Below, one piece after another: positions 7,977 through 16,615 of a DNA stretch of 61,568 nt. Both the position numbers and the translations under genes were made by a program. Position 1 is the stretch's first letter. Each line of letters starts with the position of its first letter. This DNA comes from Lamprobacter sp964516305 (GTDB lineage Bacteria > Pseudomonadota > Gammaproteobacteria > Chromatiales > Chromatiaceae). The notes below the pieces were generated by a model. That model saw only the letters and a list, made by a program, of their open reading frames with translations, searched no databases and was not told the origin of the DNA. The stretch covers positions 1-61,568 of the forward strand of contig CAZEZH010000004.1 in the NCBI GenBank assembly GCA_964516305.1. The letters are read 5' to 3'.

Positions 7977-9071
7977 ATGAGCAGGTTGAATCGTCTCTAC
8001 TCTCCACCCGAGCTTGGTGCACCCGGCAAGCGCCAGGCGCACGATCGCCAGCGCGATCTCGCGCTGGCGGGCCTGTTCGTGCTGGCCATGCTGGCCTTGG
8101 TGTTTGGCATCCTTGTGCTGCTGGCGCCTGGCCTGTTCACCGGCTATACCCTGCGCGCCTATTTCCTCGACGCCGATGGCCTCGACAGCGGCATGGATGT
8201 GATGCAGGAGGGCTTTGTGATCGGCCGTATGCGATCCCTAGAGCCGGTCTTCCGCAACGCCGCTGACCGCGCCGAGTGCCCGCTACCGACAACCGAGCGC
8301 GCGCCAGACCTGCCCTGCTTCCGCGCCAAACTGAGCATCCAGCAGGACTGGCCGGTACCCTCCGGGAGCGTCGCCCAGCTGGCACCGGCGGGGTTGCTGC
8401 AGGGCAACATCATTCGCATCATCCCGGGCAGCGCCGTAACGACCTTGAGCGCCGGAAGCCACATCCCGACCATCGACCGCGAACCGGATCTGGCGATGCA
8501 GATCAGCTCCACGATGCAGCAGGCGCAGGGCACACTCGATGAGGTCATCCGCCCGACGCTGACTCGGCTACAGGAGCGTATCCAGGGGCTGCTGGCCCTC
8601 TTCAAAGACGACCAGAACGGCACCGGCGAGTTGGGGGCTGATCTCGGTCAAGGGCTTGGATCGGTCCTGAACAACCTGGTCGAGGTCAGTGCCAATATCG
8701 AGCAAAGCATCGATCCGGAACAGATCCAGGGCATCATGAGCGCCGTGCAGACCCTGTCGGATAATCTGGCCACGGTCTCGACAGCGCTGCCATCGCAAAC
8801 CGAAGAGATCCAGAATGCTGTCGTCCAGTACAGTGCACTCGCCGAGGAGCTGCAGCAGTTGGTCCAGGCCAGCCGCCCCAGCGTGCAAGGCTCGTTAGAC
8901 GATGTGCAGTATCTGCTCCAAGAGCTGTCGGTGGCCTTGGCCCCGATCCTGGCCAATATCGAGAGTGCATCACGCAATCTCTCCGCACTCTCGCGTGAGC
9001 TGCGCGAAGACCCCGTCTCATTGCTGCGCGGACAGGAGCAGGAGGAACAATCGCCATGGTTCAACCGCTGA
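7977..9071 (+). CDS. mlaD: MCE/MlaD-family substrate-binding protein
   Basis: A 364-aa protein with a cytoplasmic N-terminus, one transmembrane anchor (residues about 25-50: LALAGLFVLAMLALVFGILVLL) and a periplasmic MCE domain. The domain opens with LRAYFLDADGLDSGMDVMQEGFVIGRM and includes AGLLQGNIIRIIPG. A long helical tail follows (residues about 180-350), rich in Q, E and L, as in MCE proteins that build a lipid-conducting tunnel. An insert with two Cys (AECPLPTTERAPDLPCF) interrupts the MCE domain and could form a disulphide in the periplasm. I chose ATG 7977, which places the anchor near the N-terminus. Its 3' end overlaps the lipoprotein gene by 16 bp. Confidence 0.87.
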   Translation: MSRLNRLYSPPELGAPGKRQAHDRQRDLALAGLFVLAMLALVFGILVLLAPGLFTGYTLRAYFLDADGLDSGMDVMQEGFVIGRMRSLEPVFRNAADRAECPLPTTERAPDLPCFRAKLSIQQDWPVPSGSVAQLAPAGLLQGNIIRIIPGSAVTTLSAGSHIPTIDREPDLAMQISSTMQQAQGTLDEVIRPTLTRLQERIQGLLALFKDDQNGTGELGADLGQGLGSVLNNLVEVSANIEQSIDPEQIQGIMSAVQTLSDNLATVSTALPSQTEEIQNAVVQYSALAEELQQLVQASRPSVQGSLDDVQYLLQELSVALAPILANIESASRNLSALSRELREDPVSLLRGQEQEEQSPWFNR

Positions 9072-9778
9072 GGACCCAGAACTGGAGACAGCCATGGCTG
9101 GCGCGTGTCACCAATCGCCCTGTCTCCAGGACTTCGGCTGGCCCTGACTGGCATCGGCTCTCTGGATTACTGCTGCTCGGCTGCCTGCTGGCCGGCTGCG
9201 GGAGTTCCGGGCCCACCCAACGCGATCAATTCTATACGCTGCAGCCCGAGGTGCGCATAAGGCCTAGCGCGCAAACCCTGCCAGGGAGCCTGCTGATCAC
9301 ACCCTTGGCATCGCGTGGTTTTCTCGGCGGTACCCAGATACTGTTTCGAACCGCCGCCGCTCCGCTGCAGGTGCAGCGCTACGATCAACTCCTCTGGGAG
9401 CAGCCCCCCGGCCGTGCGGTGTCCGAGGCACTGATCGCTGCAATGCGCACCGCTGGCACCTTTCAGTACGTAGTGTCGGTCGCGGATCGCGCGCAAGCAG
9501 ACTTCATGCTCAACGGCGAGCTCACGCGCCTGGATCATTTGCCCACCGCAGATCCTCCCCAGGTGAGCGCCGCCTTCAATCTGACGCTCATCGTCAGCCG
9601 CAACCGTTCGATCGAATTCACCCAGAGCTACAGCGGCCAAGAGCCGACCGCGGCCAGCACCCCAGAGGAGATGGCCAGCGCATTCAACCGCTTGACCGGC
9701 CGCCTGCTGAGCCAGGCAGTCGATGACCTTCAGCGCCTGGCGCCCAGACTCAGGCGTGCTTCGGCCAACGGCGACTGA
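9056..9778 (+). CDS. ABC-type transport auxiliary lipoprotein (PqiC/LetC-type)
   Basis: A 240-aa outer-membrane-lipoprotein candidate of the ABC_trans_aux family (formerly DUF330), usually the last component of MlaE-MlaF-MlaD-type operons. A hydrophobic segment ends in a lipobox (LLLGCLLAGC, acylated Cys near residue 46). After it come the family opening (RDQFYTLQPEV), a central YDQLLWEQPPGRAVSEALIAAM and a C-terminal FNRLTGRLLSQAVDDLQRLAP. About 28 residues precede the signal hydrophobic core, so the true start may lie downstream of ATG 9056. The 16-bp overlap with the MCE gene indicates coupled translation. Confidence 0.8.
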   Translation: MVQPLRTQNWRQPWLARVTNRPVSRTSAGPDWHRLSGLLLLGCLLAGCGSSGPTQRDQFYTLQPEVRIRPSAQTLPGSLLITPLASRGFLGGTQILFRTAAAPLQVQRYDQLLWEQPPGRAVSEALIAAMRTAGTFQYVVSVADRAQADFMLNGELTRLDHLPTADPPQVSAAFNLTLIVSRNRSIEFTQSYSGQEPTAASTPEEMASAFNRLTGRLLSQAVDDLQRLAPRLRRASANGD

Positions 9779-11339
9779 TCTCTTGCGTCGGCGCTCGTCC
9801 ACAGATCCCTTCGCTGCGCTGATGCCGGCCGAACTGAGCCAGATGCCGGTCGCCTGGCAGCAGCTGCGCATCCCGGGACCTCCGCGAGCGCTGGAGCTTA
9901 GCCGGGCAGAGCGAACCGCAAAGAGCCTTGAGATTCGATTTTCACGGCGCACCATCCAACGCCTGGAGTTCAGCCGCAACGCTGCCCCGGACCCGAGGAG
10001 AGCCAAAACCGCTGAGCCGACGGACCAGCTCGCCTTGGTCGACAAGGCCTCGCCGCATGCCCTGTTCGACCTGATGCTGACTGAAGTCTCTTCGGTCGAC
10101 GCCGGACAGGCACACAAGGCCGATGCAAGCTCGGTCATGCCCATGACCGGGCAGGCGCTCTGGCAGACAGCCGCCAACTTTCAGCGCTTCGTCAGCAGCG
10201 CCGAGATCCACCGCGAGCTTGGGCTCACAGACATTGCTAGGCAGCCTGGATGGCTGCAGCTGGCGCTGAACTGCGACCCCAACACCGACGACCGCGAGAG
10301 CGTGCAAGCGCTCAAATCCTTCCATTTGCACCTGATCTACTGGCGGGCATCAGAACTCAGGGCGCTGACCCAGGCCAGCCGATTCCTGGATCAGCAAGAC
10401 CCGTATCTAGCCCGACAGTGCCTCGATCCGCTGAGCTTCCTCGGCCCTAGGCTCTGCAATGACCGACTCGCCGATCTCGAGTCAGAGTTCGCCCGCCTCG
10501 GCGCCTCCCTGGTACCGGCTGATTCCGCGGCGACCTGTGCCGGACACCGACCGATGGGCTGCCTGATACAGCTACCGAGCTGGGACCTATTGGCAACCTT
10601 CGCCTTTGAGCGTCTGATCCGACAGCTACACCAACGGCTTGCCGAGACGGCCACCGCTCTGCTGCGCGCAGTCACCGGCTCAGAACAAGCGCCCGCGCCC
10701 TGGCAGCGCCACCCGCTACTCCCTAGGCGTCAGATCGCTCAGAATCTGGAGACACTTGAGCTCAGTAGCGAGTCCCGCACCGGCCTGCTCGCCCTGACGC
10801 AGCGGCTGCATGACCTAACCATTCCGGTTGCTCGATACCTGAGGGATGCCTCGCCGGCCCGGCGGATGCATTGCATGACCCTGAACCAGCCTTGCTACAG
10901 TCTCAGTCTCAGCCCGATGGATGCACGAGGACGCTCGACCATGGGCGTCGACGGCCCCCTGCTGCTCAGCCTTCAGGTCAAGCTATTCTCGGGGATCGGG
11001 GGCGCGGGTCTGATCTCGCTTCCGGGGCTCCCAAGCGTGCGCGTGCTCCGAGCACAAGGACAGTTCTCGGAAGCGGACTGGCAACGCCGTGCCGACTTCC
11101 AAGGGCACTTTGCGGCCTACAACACGGCAGCATTGATGGCGCAGCATGACACCCAGCTCGGCGGCCCAAACAAGCAGCCAGATCAACGTTGGAACCAGCG
11201 TCCAGACCAGCGATCGACTGGACCGACGAACGCGCATCGGCAGGGTCCGCCTCGCGCAATCAGGCAAGCTCCAGCCGAAGGTCACCTTAGCTGCGGGCCG
11301 TTGGCCCAGTTCCAGAGCGCCACAGGCTGGACCCTCTAG
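9723..11339 (+). CDS. unrecognised 538-aa protein in the Mla-type operon
   Basis: I do not recognise this family. The frame is long, has codon usage like its neighbours, and sits between the lipoprotein gene (56-bp overlap if ATG 9723 is used; TTG 9783 would remove the overlap) and the EamA gene, which starts 2 bp after its stop. No signal peptide or transmembrane segment is evident. A His motif, FHLHLIYW, lies near residue 200. The middle is helical and Leu/Arg rich. A better ordered region with SLSLSPMDARGR and GVDGPLLLSLQVKLF lies around residues 395-430. The last roughly 60 residues are Gln/Pro/Arg rich and probably disordered. The context suggests a role linked to lipid transport or the GNAT/nitrilase product, but that is inference from position only. 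Confidence 0.7.
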   Translation: MTFSAWRPDSGVLRPTATDLLRRRSSTDPFAALMPAELSQMPVAWQQLRIPGPPRALELSRAERTAKSLEIRFSRRTIQRLEFSRNAAPDPRRAKTAEPTDQLALVDKASPHALFDLMLTEVSSVDAGQAHKADASSVMPMTGQALWQTAANFQRFVSSAEIHRELGLTDIARQPGWLQLALNCDPNTDDRESVQALKSFHLHLIYWRASELRALTQASRFLDQQDPYLARQCLDPLSFLGPRLCNDRLADLESEFARLGASLVPADSAATCAGHRPMGCLIQLPSWDLLATFAFERLIRQLHQRLAETATALLRAVTGSEQAPAPWQRHPLLPRRQIAQNLETLELSSESRTGLLALTQRLHDLTIPVARYLRDASPARRMHCMTLNQPCYSLSLSPMDARGRSTMGVDGPLLLSLQVKLFSGIGGAGLISLPGLPSVRVLRAQGQFSEADWQRRADFQGHFAAYNTAALMAQHDTQLGGPNKQPDQRWNQRPDQRSTGPTNAHRQGPPRAIRQAPAEGHLSCGPLAQFQSATGWTL

Positions 11340-11341
11340 CG

Positions 11342-12244
11342 ATGGACATCGGGGCCTATGCCCATCTGTGGATACTGTTCTCGCTGCTGTCGGCGTTCTT
11401 TCACGCATCACGGCTCGCAGTCACCAAGCATCTCAGTCTGACCCTATCGGTTCGCGCCCTCACTCTCTACGTCAACCTCGCCAGCCTGCTGGTCACCCTG
11501 CCCCTGGTGCTGTGGCATCACGACTTTCCGTTCGAGGACCGTGTCTACCTGCAGGTCGTGCTGCTCGGCGGGCTGATCTCCGGCCTTGGCGGCTGGTCGC
11601 TGAACGCTGCGATCAAGCGCAGTGAGGTCTCATTGGTCGGCCCCATCCTGACCCTGACACCGGCGTTCGTGATCATCATCGAATGGCTGCTCACCGGCGC
11701 CCTACCGGGAACACTCGGTTTCATCGGCATCGGCCTGCTGATCATCGGTAGCTATGTCTTGGCCCTCAGCAGCGAGCAGGAAGACTGGTACCGCCCGCTG
11801 CTGCGTCTAGTCACCAACCCCGGCAGCGCCTACACGCTGACCGCTGCGGGCTGCTTTGCGACGGCCTCGACGCTCGGGCGGATCGGCATCGAGCGCTCCG
11901 ACCCACTCTCATTTGCGGTGGTCGTCGCGGTGGTCAATCCGGTCGTGCTGTTCACACTATTCAGCATCCAGGATCGGCGCTTCTATCGCGAGATTCTGCC
12001 ACTGCAGCTCGCCAGCCAGGCGCGGCCACTGATCCTGCTCGGGGTGCTCTTTGCACTGATGCGGATTGCCGATCAGATCGCCCTGAGCATGACCCTGGCC
12101 AGCTACGCGATGGCCGTGAAGCGCAGCGCCGGCATGTTCTCGGTGCTTATCGGCCGCTGGTGGTTCGGTGAGGGACGCACCCGCGCCAAACTCATCGGCA
12201 GCGCCATCATGCTCATCGGACTCATCATGCTCACCCAACTCTAG
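11342..12244 (+). CDS. EamA-family (DMT superfamily) permease
   Basis: A 300-aa inner-membrane protein with about ten hydrophobic segments in two EamA-like halves: the first half ends near residue 140 (LGFIGIGLLIIGSYVLAL), the second near 300 (LIGSAIMLIGLIMLTQL). This is the drug/metabolite transporter pattern. A Lys/Arg-containing motif before the last helices (VKRSAGMFSVLIGRWWFGE) fits the conserved end of the second repeat. The substrate is unknown. The ATG at 11342 follows the preceding stop by only 2 bp, so it is translated as the last gene of the run starting at 4659. Confidence 0.85.
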   Translation: MDIGAYAHLWILFSLLSAFFHASRLAVTKHLSLTLSVRALTLYVNLASLLVTLPLVLWHHDFPFEDRVYLQVVLLGGLISGLGGWSLNAAIKRSEVSLVGPILTLTPAFVIIIEWLLTGALPGTLGFIGIGLLIIGSYVLALSSEQEDWYRPLLRLVTNPGSAYTLTAAGCFATASTLGRIGIERSDPLSFAVVVAVVNPVVLFTLFSIQDRRFYREILPLQLASQARPLILLGVLFALMRIADQIALSMTLASYAMAVKRSAGMFSVLIGRWWFGEGRTRAKLIGSAIMLIGLIMLTQL

Positions 12245-12265
12245 AACAAGGCAAACAACTAGGGC

Positions 12266-12307
12266 ACCCTTCACACTCTACCCTTCACACTCTACCCTTC
12301 AAACTTC
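12266..12307. repeat. short tandem repeat, 14-bp unit, three copies
   Basis: ACCCTTCACACTCT occurs at 12266-12279 and 12280-12293, followed by a degenerate third copy, ACCCTTCAAACTTC (12294-12307). It fills the gap between the convergent EamA and transglutaminase genes and covers the latter's stop codon. Confidence 0.85.
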
Positions 12308-13195
12308 TCCCGTCACCCGATCGACATCCACCGAGACAACCAGACTATGCTCGCCACCCCCATAGAAGACCCCACGCAGCGGTGTGACGTCTTGATAATC
12401 GCGACCGATGGCAGTGGTGATGTACTGATCACTGATCGGGCAGTCATTGGTTGGATCAAGATCGACCCAGCCGCCGGTCTGGGTCGCTTCCGGACAATAG
12501 ACCGCAAGCCAGGCATGCGAGGCGTCCGCCCCGCGCAGCTTGGGCTGGCCGGGTGGCGGTAGGGTCTCGAGATAGCCACTGACATAACGCGCCGGCAGAC
12601 CCAGGCCCCGCAGCGCCGCGATCGCGAGATGGGCGAAGTCCTGGCAGACGCCACGTCGCAGCTTTAAGACATCAGCGAGAGGTGTCGCCACCGTGGTCGA
12701 GGTTGGATCGTATTCAAAATCGCGGTGGATGCGGCTGACAAGCGCCAAGGCCGCCTCGAGCAACGGACGGTCGGAATCGAACGACTCGCGCGCATACTCG
12801 AGCGCGAGGGGGTCGAGCGGCACAGCGGGCGATGGCAGGGTGAACAGGCGCGCGGCTGCCGCATCGGCACCACTGCTCCCAGCTAATTGCGCGCGTACCT
12901 TATCCCAGGATTGCGTCGCCGCCGGGTACGGAAGCGGCGGCGCCCAGACCTCGACCTCAGCGGTCGCGGTGATCTCGAGCTGCAGATGTGACTGTTGCAC
13001 CGAGAAGTAGCTGACCCGGTTGCCAAAGAAATCCCGATGTTCACGCACCACCGAGGGCCAGGGATTGACCCGTAAGTTGGCGAGTTTGCAGCGTTGGTAG
13101 GCGGTCTCGCGCGGCTTCAGATGGGCGATGCTGTGGCACAGCGAGACCGGACCACCGTAGCCATAGCGGGTCAGATGGGTGATCTGATATCTCAT
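12299..13195 (-). CDS. bacterial transglutaminase-like cysteine protease/amidase
   Basis: A 298-aa protein with the bacterial transglutaminase N-terminal beta domain (residues 1-80: MRYQITHLTRYGYGGPV, FGNRVSYFSV) and a transglutaminase-like papain fold. The Cys-His-Asp triad is visible: C184 in RRGVCQDFAHL, H227 in ASHAWLAVYCP and D245 in GWVDLDPTND. Such proteins are usually encoded next to circularly permuted ATP-grasp and alpha-E proteins, and are thought to act with them in making or cleaving isopeptide-type bonds; the substrate is unknown. The gene overlaps the upstream ATP-grasp gene by 4 bp (ATGA), so the two are translationally coupled. Confidence 0.9.
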   Translation of the reverse strand: MRYQITHLTRYGYGGPVSLCHSIAHLKPRETAYQRCKLANLRVNPWPSVVREHRDFFGNRVSYFSVQQSHLQLEITATAEVEVWAPPLPYPAATQSWDKVRAQLAGSSGADAAAARLFTLPSPAVPLDPLALEYARESFDSDRPLLEAALALVSRIHRDFEYDPTSTTVATPLADVLKLRRGVCQDFAHLAIAALRGLGLPARYVSGYLETLPPPGQPKLRGADASHAWLAVYCPEATQTGGWVDLDPTNDCPISDQYITTAIGRDYQDVTPLRGVFYGGGEHSLVVSVDVDRVTGEV

Positions 13196-15834
13196 CGCAG
13201 CCCCACCACAGGAGTGGACGCTGGCTGAGCGCCCGGCGTCGCCTTGGCCTCCGAGCGTTGGCCGATCAGATGATGCGGCTGCTCCTCATGCCGGAAATAC
13301 TGGGCGGTGATCGCGTCCGAGAGGGCGCTGATCGACGTCTCGACACTGGCCAGCAAGCCATCCAATGCATCGCGCTGCTGGCCACCGTCGCTGGGTTGCG
13401 CGAGCAGGTCCAGCTCGGCCAGCCGCAACTCGGTGAGTACCCGCATCAAGATCCGTTGGGCCGGTGTGCGGCGCGTCGAGAAGCTGTTGCCAGGCATCTC
13501 ATCGACCAGCTGCGACAAGCGCGCGATCTGGTACGCCAGGGAGCGCGGATTGGCCTCGTCCTGCAGCACCAGATCGAGCATGGCGCCGACGCGGGTGCCG
13601 GCCTGATAGCGGCGACGGTAAGTGATCAGGCTATCGGTGACGCCGAGCACCGCCTCGACCAGGATTGACTCACCCGAATCAGGGCTGACGCTGACCAGGG
13701 TCGAGCGCAGCAACGAGACCGTGTGCAGGCTACGTTCCAGCCGACGACCGGCCTCGAGGAAATGCCAGCCCTCATTATGGGTCATGTTCTCGTGGGTCAG
13801 GGCCGAGAAGGCCACCAACGAGGTAACCAATGGGTCGAGCAGATCCAGCGCCCGGCCCAAGCCGCGCGGCGGGGCCTGGGTGAGCAGGCGCTGGCGGCGC
13901 TCGATATCATTGGTCACGCGCCAAGTATCATTGGACAAACGCTCGCGCACCGACCAGGCGGCCTGCCCGAGCGCCTGCAAGGTCTGTGGCAGGGCCCCAG
14001 GGCGCTTCTGGTCACTGATCAGCGACAGCACCTCGGGCACCGGTTGGGCCAGCAGTTCCGCGGCACCTTCGCCGATGAAGCCGGGTAAGGTCTGGCTCTG
14101 GTTGGTGAGGGCCGCGAGCAGCAGATGCAGGCAGCAATCGGCGTCGACATCGGCGGCCAGGCTGGTGCGCTCGGTGATCTGGATGATGACGATGCGGAGC
14201 AAACGCACCAAGCCCTCGGCCCGCTCCGCATAGCGTCCGATCCAGAACAGGTTGTCGGCAACCCGGGATGAGACCTCGCTCTCCTGCACCACTGCCGGTA
14301 CCACCGCAGGGGCTCGAGCATCAGAGGTGACGATCAGTGTCTCTTGGCGTTCCGGCTCGCTGGCCAAGACCCAGGTATCCTTACCAAGGCCACCGAGCTG
14401 ATTGGAGATCATCGGCGTATCGGGATCGAGCGCGATTCGGCTCAGCCCGCCGGGCATCACTGCATAGCCCTCCTGCTCACTGACCAAGAAGCTGCGCAGC
14501 ACGAACGGGCGCGGCTCGAGCACACCGTTGATGTAGGCCGGCGCGGTCGAGGGCTGAACCTGTTCCTGAGCAATATAACGATGCGGCTCGCGCCGGATCG
14601 CTGCAATCAGGTCGCTACGCTGCTCGTCATCGAGCTTGGCCCCGAACAGACAGCGCTGGCCGACCGGGCTACCAGCCGGCTTGATCACCAGGTTGTCCAG
14701 GTTGGCGATAACGAAGTCGCGCGCCTCCCGCTGACCACACCACCAAGTCTGCAGATGCGGGAGCAGCAGCGCCTCGCCGAGCAGATGCTCGCAGAGCGCT
14801 GGCAGGAAGGCCATCAGGCCCGGATGCTCCAGCACCCCGCTACCGAGCGCGTTGGCGATACCAAGGTTGCCGGCGCGCACCGCCTGCAGCATACCCGGCA
14901 CGCCAAGCAGCGAGCGCTCGTTGAGCTCGAGCGGGTCGCAGTTCGCGTCATCGACGCGACGCATCAAGGCATCGATTCGTTCCAACCGTCCAAGCGTGCG
15001 CAGCCAGAGCGCGCCGTCGCGCACCGAGAGGTCACTGCCCTGCACCAGGTTGAAGCCGAGATAATTTGCGAGATAGGCGTGCTCGAAATAGGCCTCGTTG
15101 CGCGGTCCCGGGGTCAGCACCGCCACCCGCACATGAGCATCATGTCGTGGCGCGAGGCACGTCATCGCTCGGCGCACAGAGCGATAGAAGCCAGCCAATC
15201 GATGCACGTGGCTATCGCGAAACAGGCTCGGCATCACACGCGAGAGCACCACCCGGTTCTCCAGCGCATAGCCACTGCCGGACGAACTTTGGGTGCGATC
15301 GCCAATAACCCGCCAGGCGCCGCTGGTATCGCGGGTCAGGTCAGCGGCGTAGAGCACCAAAGGTCGATCGCCCGCCATCGCGGCACCATGGCAGGGAAGC
15401 AGATAGCCCGGAAAGCCATCAATCAGCTCGGGCGGCAGCAAGCCCTTATCGATCAGCGTGCGCGGACCATAGAGATCGAGCAGAATCGCGTTCAGCAGCT
15501 CGGCGCGCTGGATCAGCCCACGCTCCAAGCCGGCCCACTCCTCGCCGCGGATCAGCAGCGGCAGCGGGTCCAGCTCCCAAGGCCGCGACATCCCCTGCGG
15601 ATCACCATAGACGTTGTAGGTGACGCCGTTGTCGCGGACCAGGCGACGTGCCTCCTGCCAACGGCTGTCGATCCCTTCAGGCCCGAGTTCGCGCAGGGCG
15701 TCGATCAGATATTGCCAGTGCGGGCGCAGCCCACCGTCACTGGTGCGCATCTCGTCGAATTGGCCCGGCAGCGGACGATAGGCGTCGCCCAGGCGCATCG
15801 GCTCCTGGGAGGCGCTTGCTGGGTTAGCGGCCAT
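13192..15834 (-). CDS. circularly permuted ATP-grasp / alpha-E fusion protein
   Basis: An 880-aa fusion of a circularly permuted ATP-grasp enzyme (COG2308; residues about 1-500) and an alpha-E helical domain (COG2307; residues about 530-850). The N-terminal part shows GVTYNVYGDPQGMSRPWELDPLPLLI and LLNAILLDLYGPR. The core includes SGYALENRVVLSRV, VLTPGPRNEAYFEHAYLANYLG, NLDNLVIKPAGSPVG and REPHRYIAQEQV, with Lys and Glu/Arg residues expected for ATP binding. The alpha-E part begins VADNLFWIGRYAERAEGLVRLLR. The two halves are often separate genes; here they are one chain followed by the coupled transglutaminase. Comparative genomics places such sets among peptide-ligase-like amidoligase systems of unknown product. 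ATG 15834 gives a typical N-terminus. Confidence 0.9.
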   Translation of the reverse strand: MAANPASASQEPMRLGDAYRPLPGQFDEMRTSDGGLRPHWQYLIDALRELGPEGIDSRWQEARRLVRDNGVTYNVYGDPQGMSRPWELDPLPLLIRGEEWAGLERGLIQRAELLNAILLDLYGPRTLIDKGLLPPELIDGFPGYLLPCHGAAMAGDRPLVLYAADLTRDTSGAWRVIGDRTQSSSGSGYALENRVVLSRVMPSLFRDSHVHRLAGFYRSVRRAMTCLAPRHDAHVRVAVLTPGPRNEAYFEHAYLANYLGFNLVQGSDLSVRDGALWLRTLGRLERIDALMRRVDDANCDPLELNERSLLGVPGMLQAVRAGNLGIANALGSGVLEHPGLMAFLPALCEHLLGEALLLPHLQTWWCGQREARDFVIANLDNLVIKPAGSPVGQRCLFGAKLDDEQRSDLIAAIRREPHRYIAQEQVQPSTAPAYINGVLEPRPFVLRSFLVSEQEGYAVMPGGLSRIALDPDTPMISNQLGGLGKDTWVLASEPERQETLIVTSDARAPAVVPAVVQESEVSSRVADNLFWIGRYAERAEGLVRLLRIVIIQITERTSLAADVDADCCLHLLLAALTNQSQTLPGFIGEGAAELLAQPVPEVLSLISDQKRPGALPQTLQALGQAAWSVRERLSNDTWRVTNDIERRQRLLTQAPPRGLGRALDLLDPLVTSLVAFSALTHENMTHNEGWHFLEAGRRLERSLHTVSLLRSTLVSVSPDSGESILVEAVLGVTDSLITYRRRYQAGTRVGAMLDLVLQDEANPRSLAYQIARLSQLVDEMPGNSFSTRRTPAQRILMRVLTELRLAELDLLAQPSDGGQQRDALDGLLASVETSISALSDAITAQYFRHEEQPHHLIGQRSEAKATPGAQPASTPVVGLR

Positions 15835-15975
15835 CGATGCGCAACTCTGAAGCGGGCAATAATGGCCGGAGATTAGACACGCAGACGGCTCGCCGCGGCA
15901 AGGTCAGGCCCGATGCCTCGGCCCGGCTGGCGTTTGTCCAAACGCAACCCATCGGCGGGCGGTCCGCAGCGGCGC

Positions 15976-16473
15976 TCAATAGACCCACGGGATGAACTTG
16001 CTAACACGCGCGGCATAGTCAGTGTACTCAGGGTGGCGTTCCGTCAGCCAGGCCTCCTCCTTGCCCGCCTTAAAATCGAAGAATAAGAAACCGACGACCA
16101 GCAACAGCAAGTGCGACAGACTGATCGAGTATAGCGTCCAGGCCAGCGCAGCGCTCAACAGGCTCGCGTAGAGCGGATGGCGCACCAGGCCATAGACGCC
16201 ATGCTGTACCAACTGGTTATGCTCGACTGGGTAGGGCAAGGGCGTCAGATACTCGCGAATGTGATGAGAGCCAAGGGCACCGAACGCCAGTGCCACCAAC
16301 GCTAACGGGATCGCGAGGATCAGCCTTGGCAGCAGCAAGTCGGCGAACAGGCCCGGCGAGAGCCCCGGGTGCCATACCGGCATGACCGCAAAGATGATCA
16401 TCAGCGCGAACTGGATCGCGACGAGCATCTCGCCGCGTCGCCCAAGCCCCGGCCGATCGCTAGGCTGGCTCAT
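15976..16473 (-). CDS. ICMT/PEMT-like membrane methyltransferase
   Basis: A 165-aa integral membrane protein of the isoprenylcysteine carboxyl methyltransferase-like (PF04191-type) family. It has about four hydrophobic segments. The conserved C-terminal SAM-binding region reads GVYGLVRHPLYASLL, followed by KEEAWLTERHPEYTDYAARV and FIPWVY. The substrate in bacteria is unknown. I chose ATG 16473, with GGAG 6 nt upstream, over the in-frame GTG at 16485. It is transcribed divergently from the CIA30 gene, with 142 bp between them. Confidence 0.85.
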   Translation of the reverse strand: MSQPSDRPGLGRRGEMLVAIQFALMIIFAVMPVWHPGLSPGLFADLLLPRLILAIPLALVALAFGALGSHHIREYLTPLPYPVEHNQLVQHGVYGLVRHPLYASLLSAALAWTLYSISLSHLLLLVVGFLFFDFKAGKEEAWLTERHPEYTDYAARVSKFIPWVY

Positions 16474-16615
16474 AGAGGTCTCCACTAACTGGCATTATCG
16501 GATGGGCTCAGTATCGCACTCGCCCGCGTGGCAGGTTGGCCCTATCTGAAGCGACGGCCGTCAATCCCACATTCGACCCTAGACCTAAAGCCGACCAAGG
16601 GTGCAGACTTGAGCC

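Noticed and set aside
14344..15876. 510-codon plus-strand frame opposite the ATP-grasp/alpha-E gene
   Set aside because: Fully antisense to a well-conserved 880-aa family; its product is Arg/Gln/His rich without any recognisable motif, a typical high-GC shadow.
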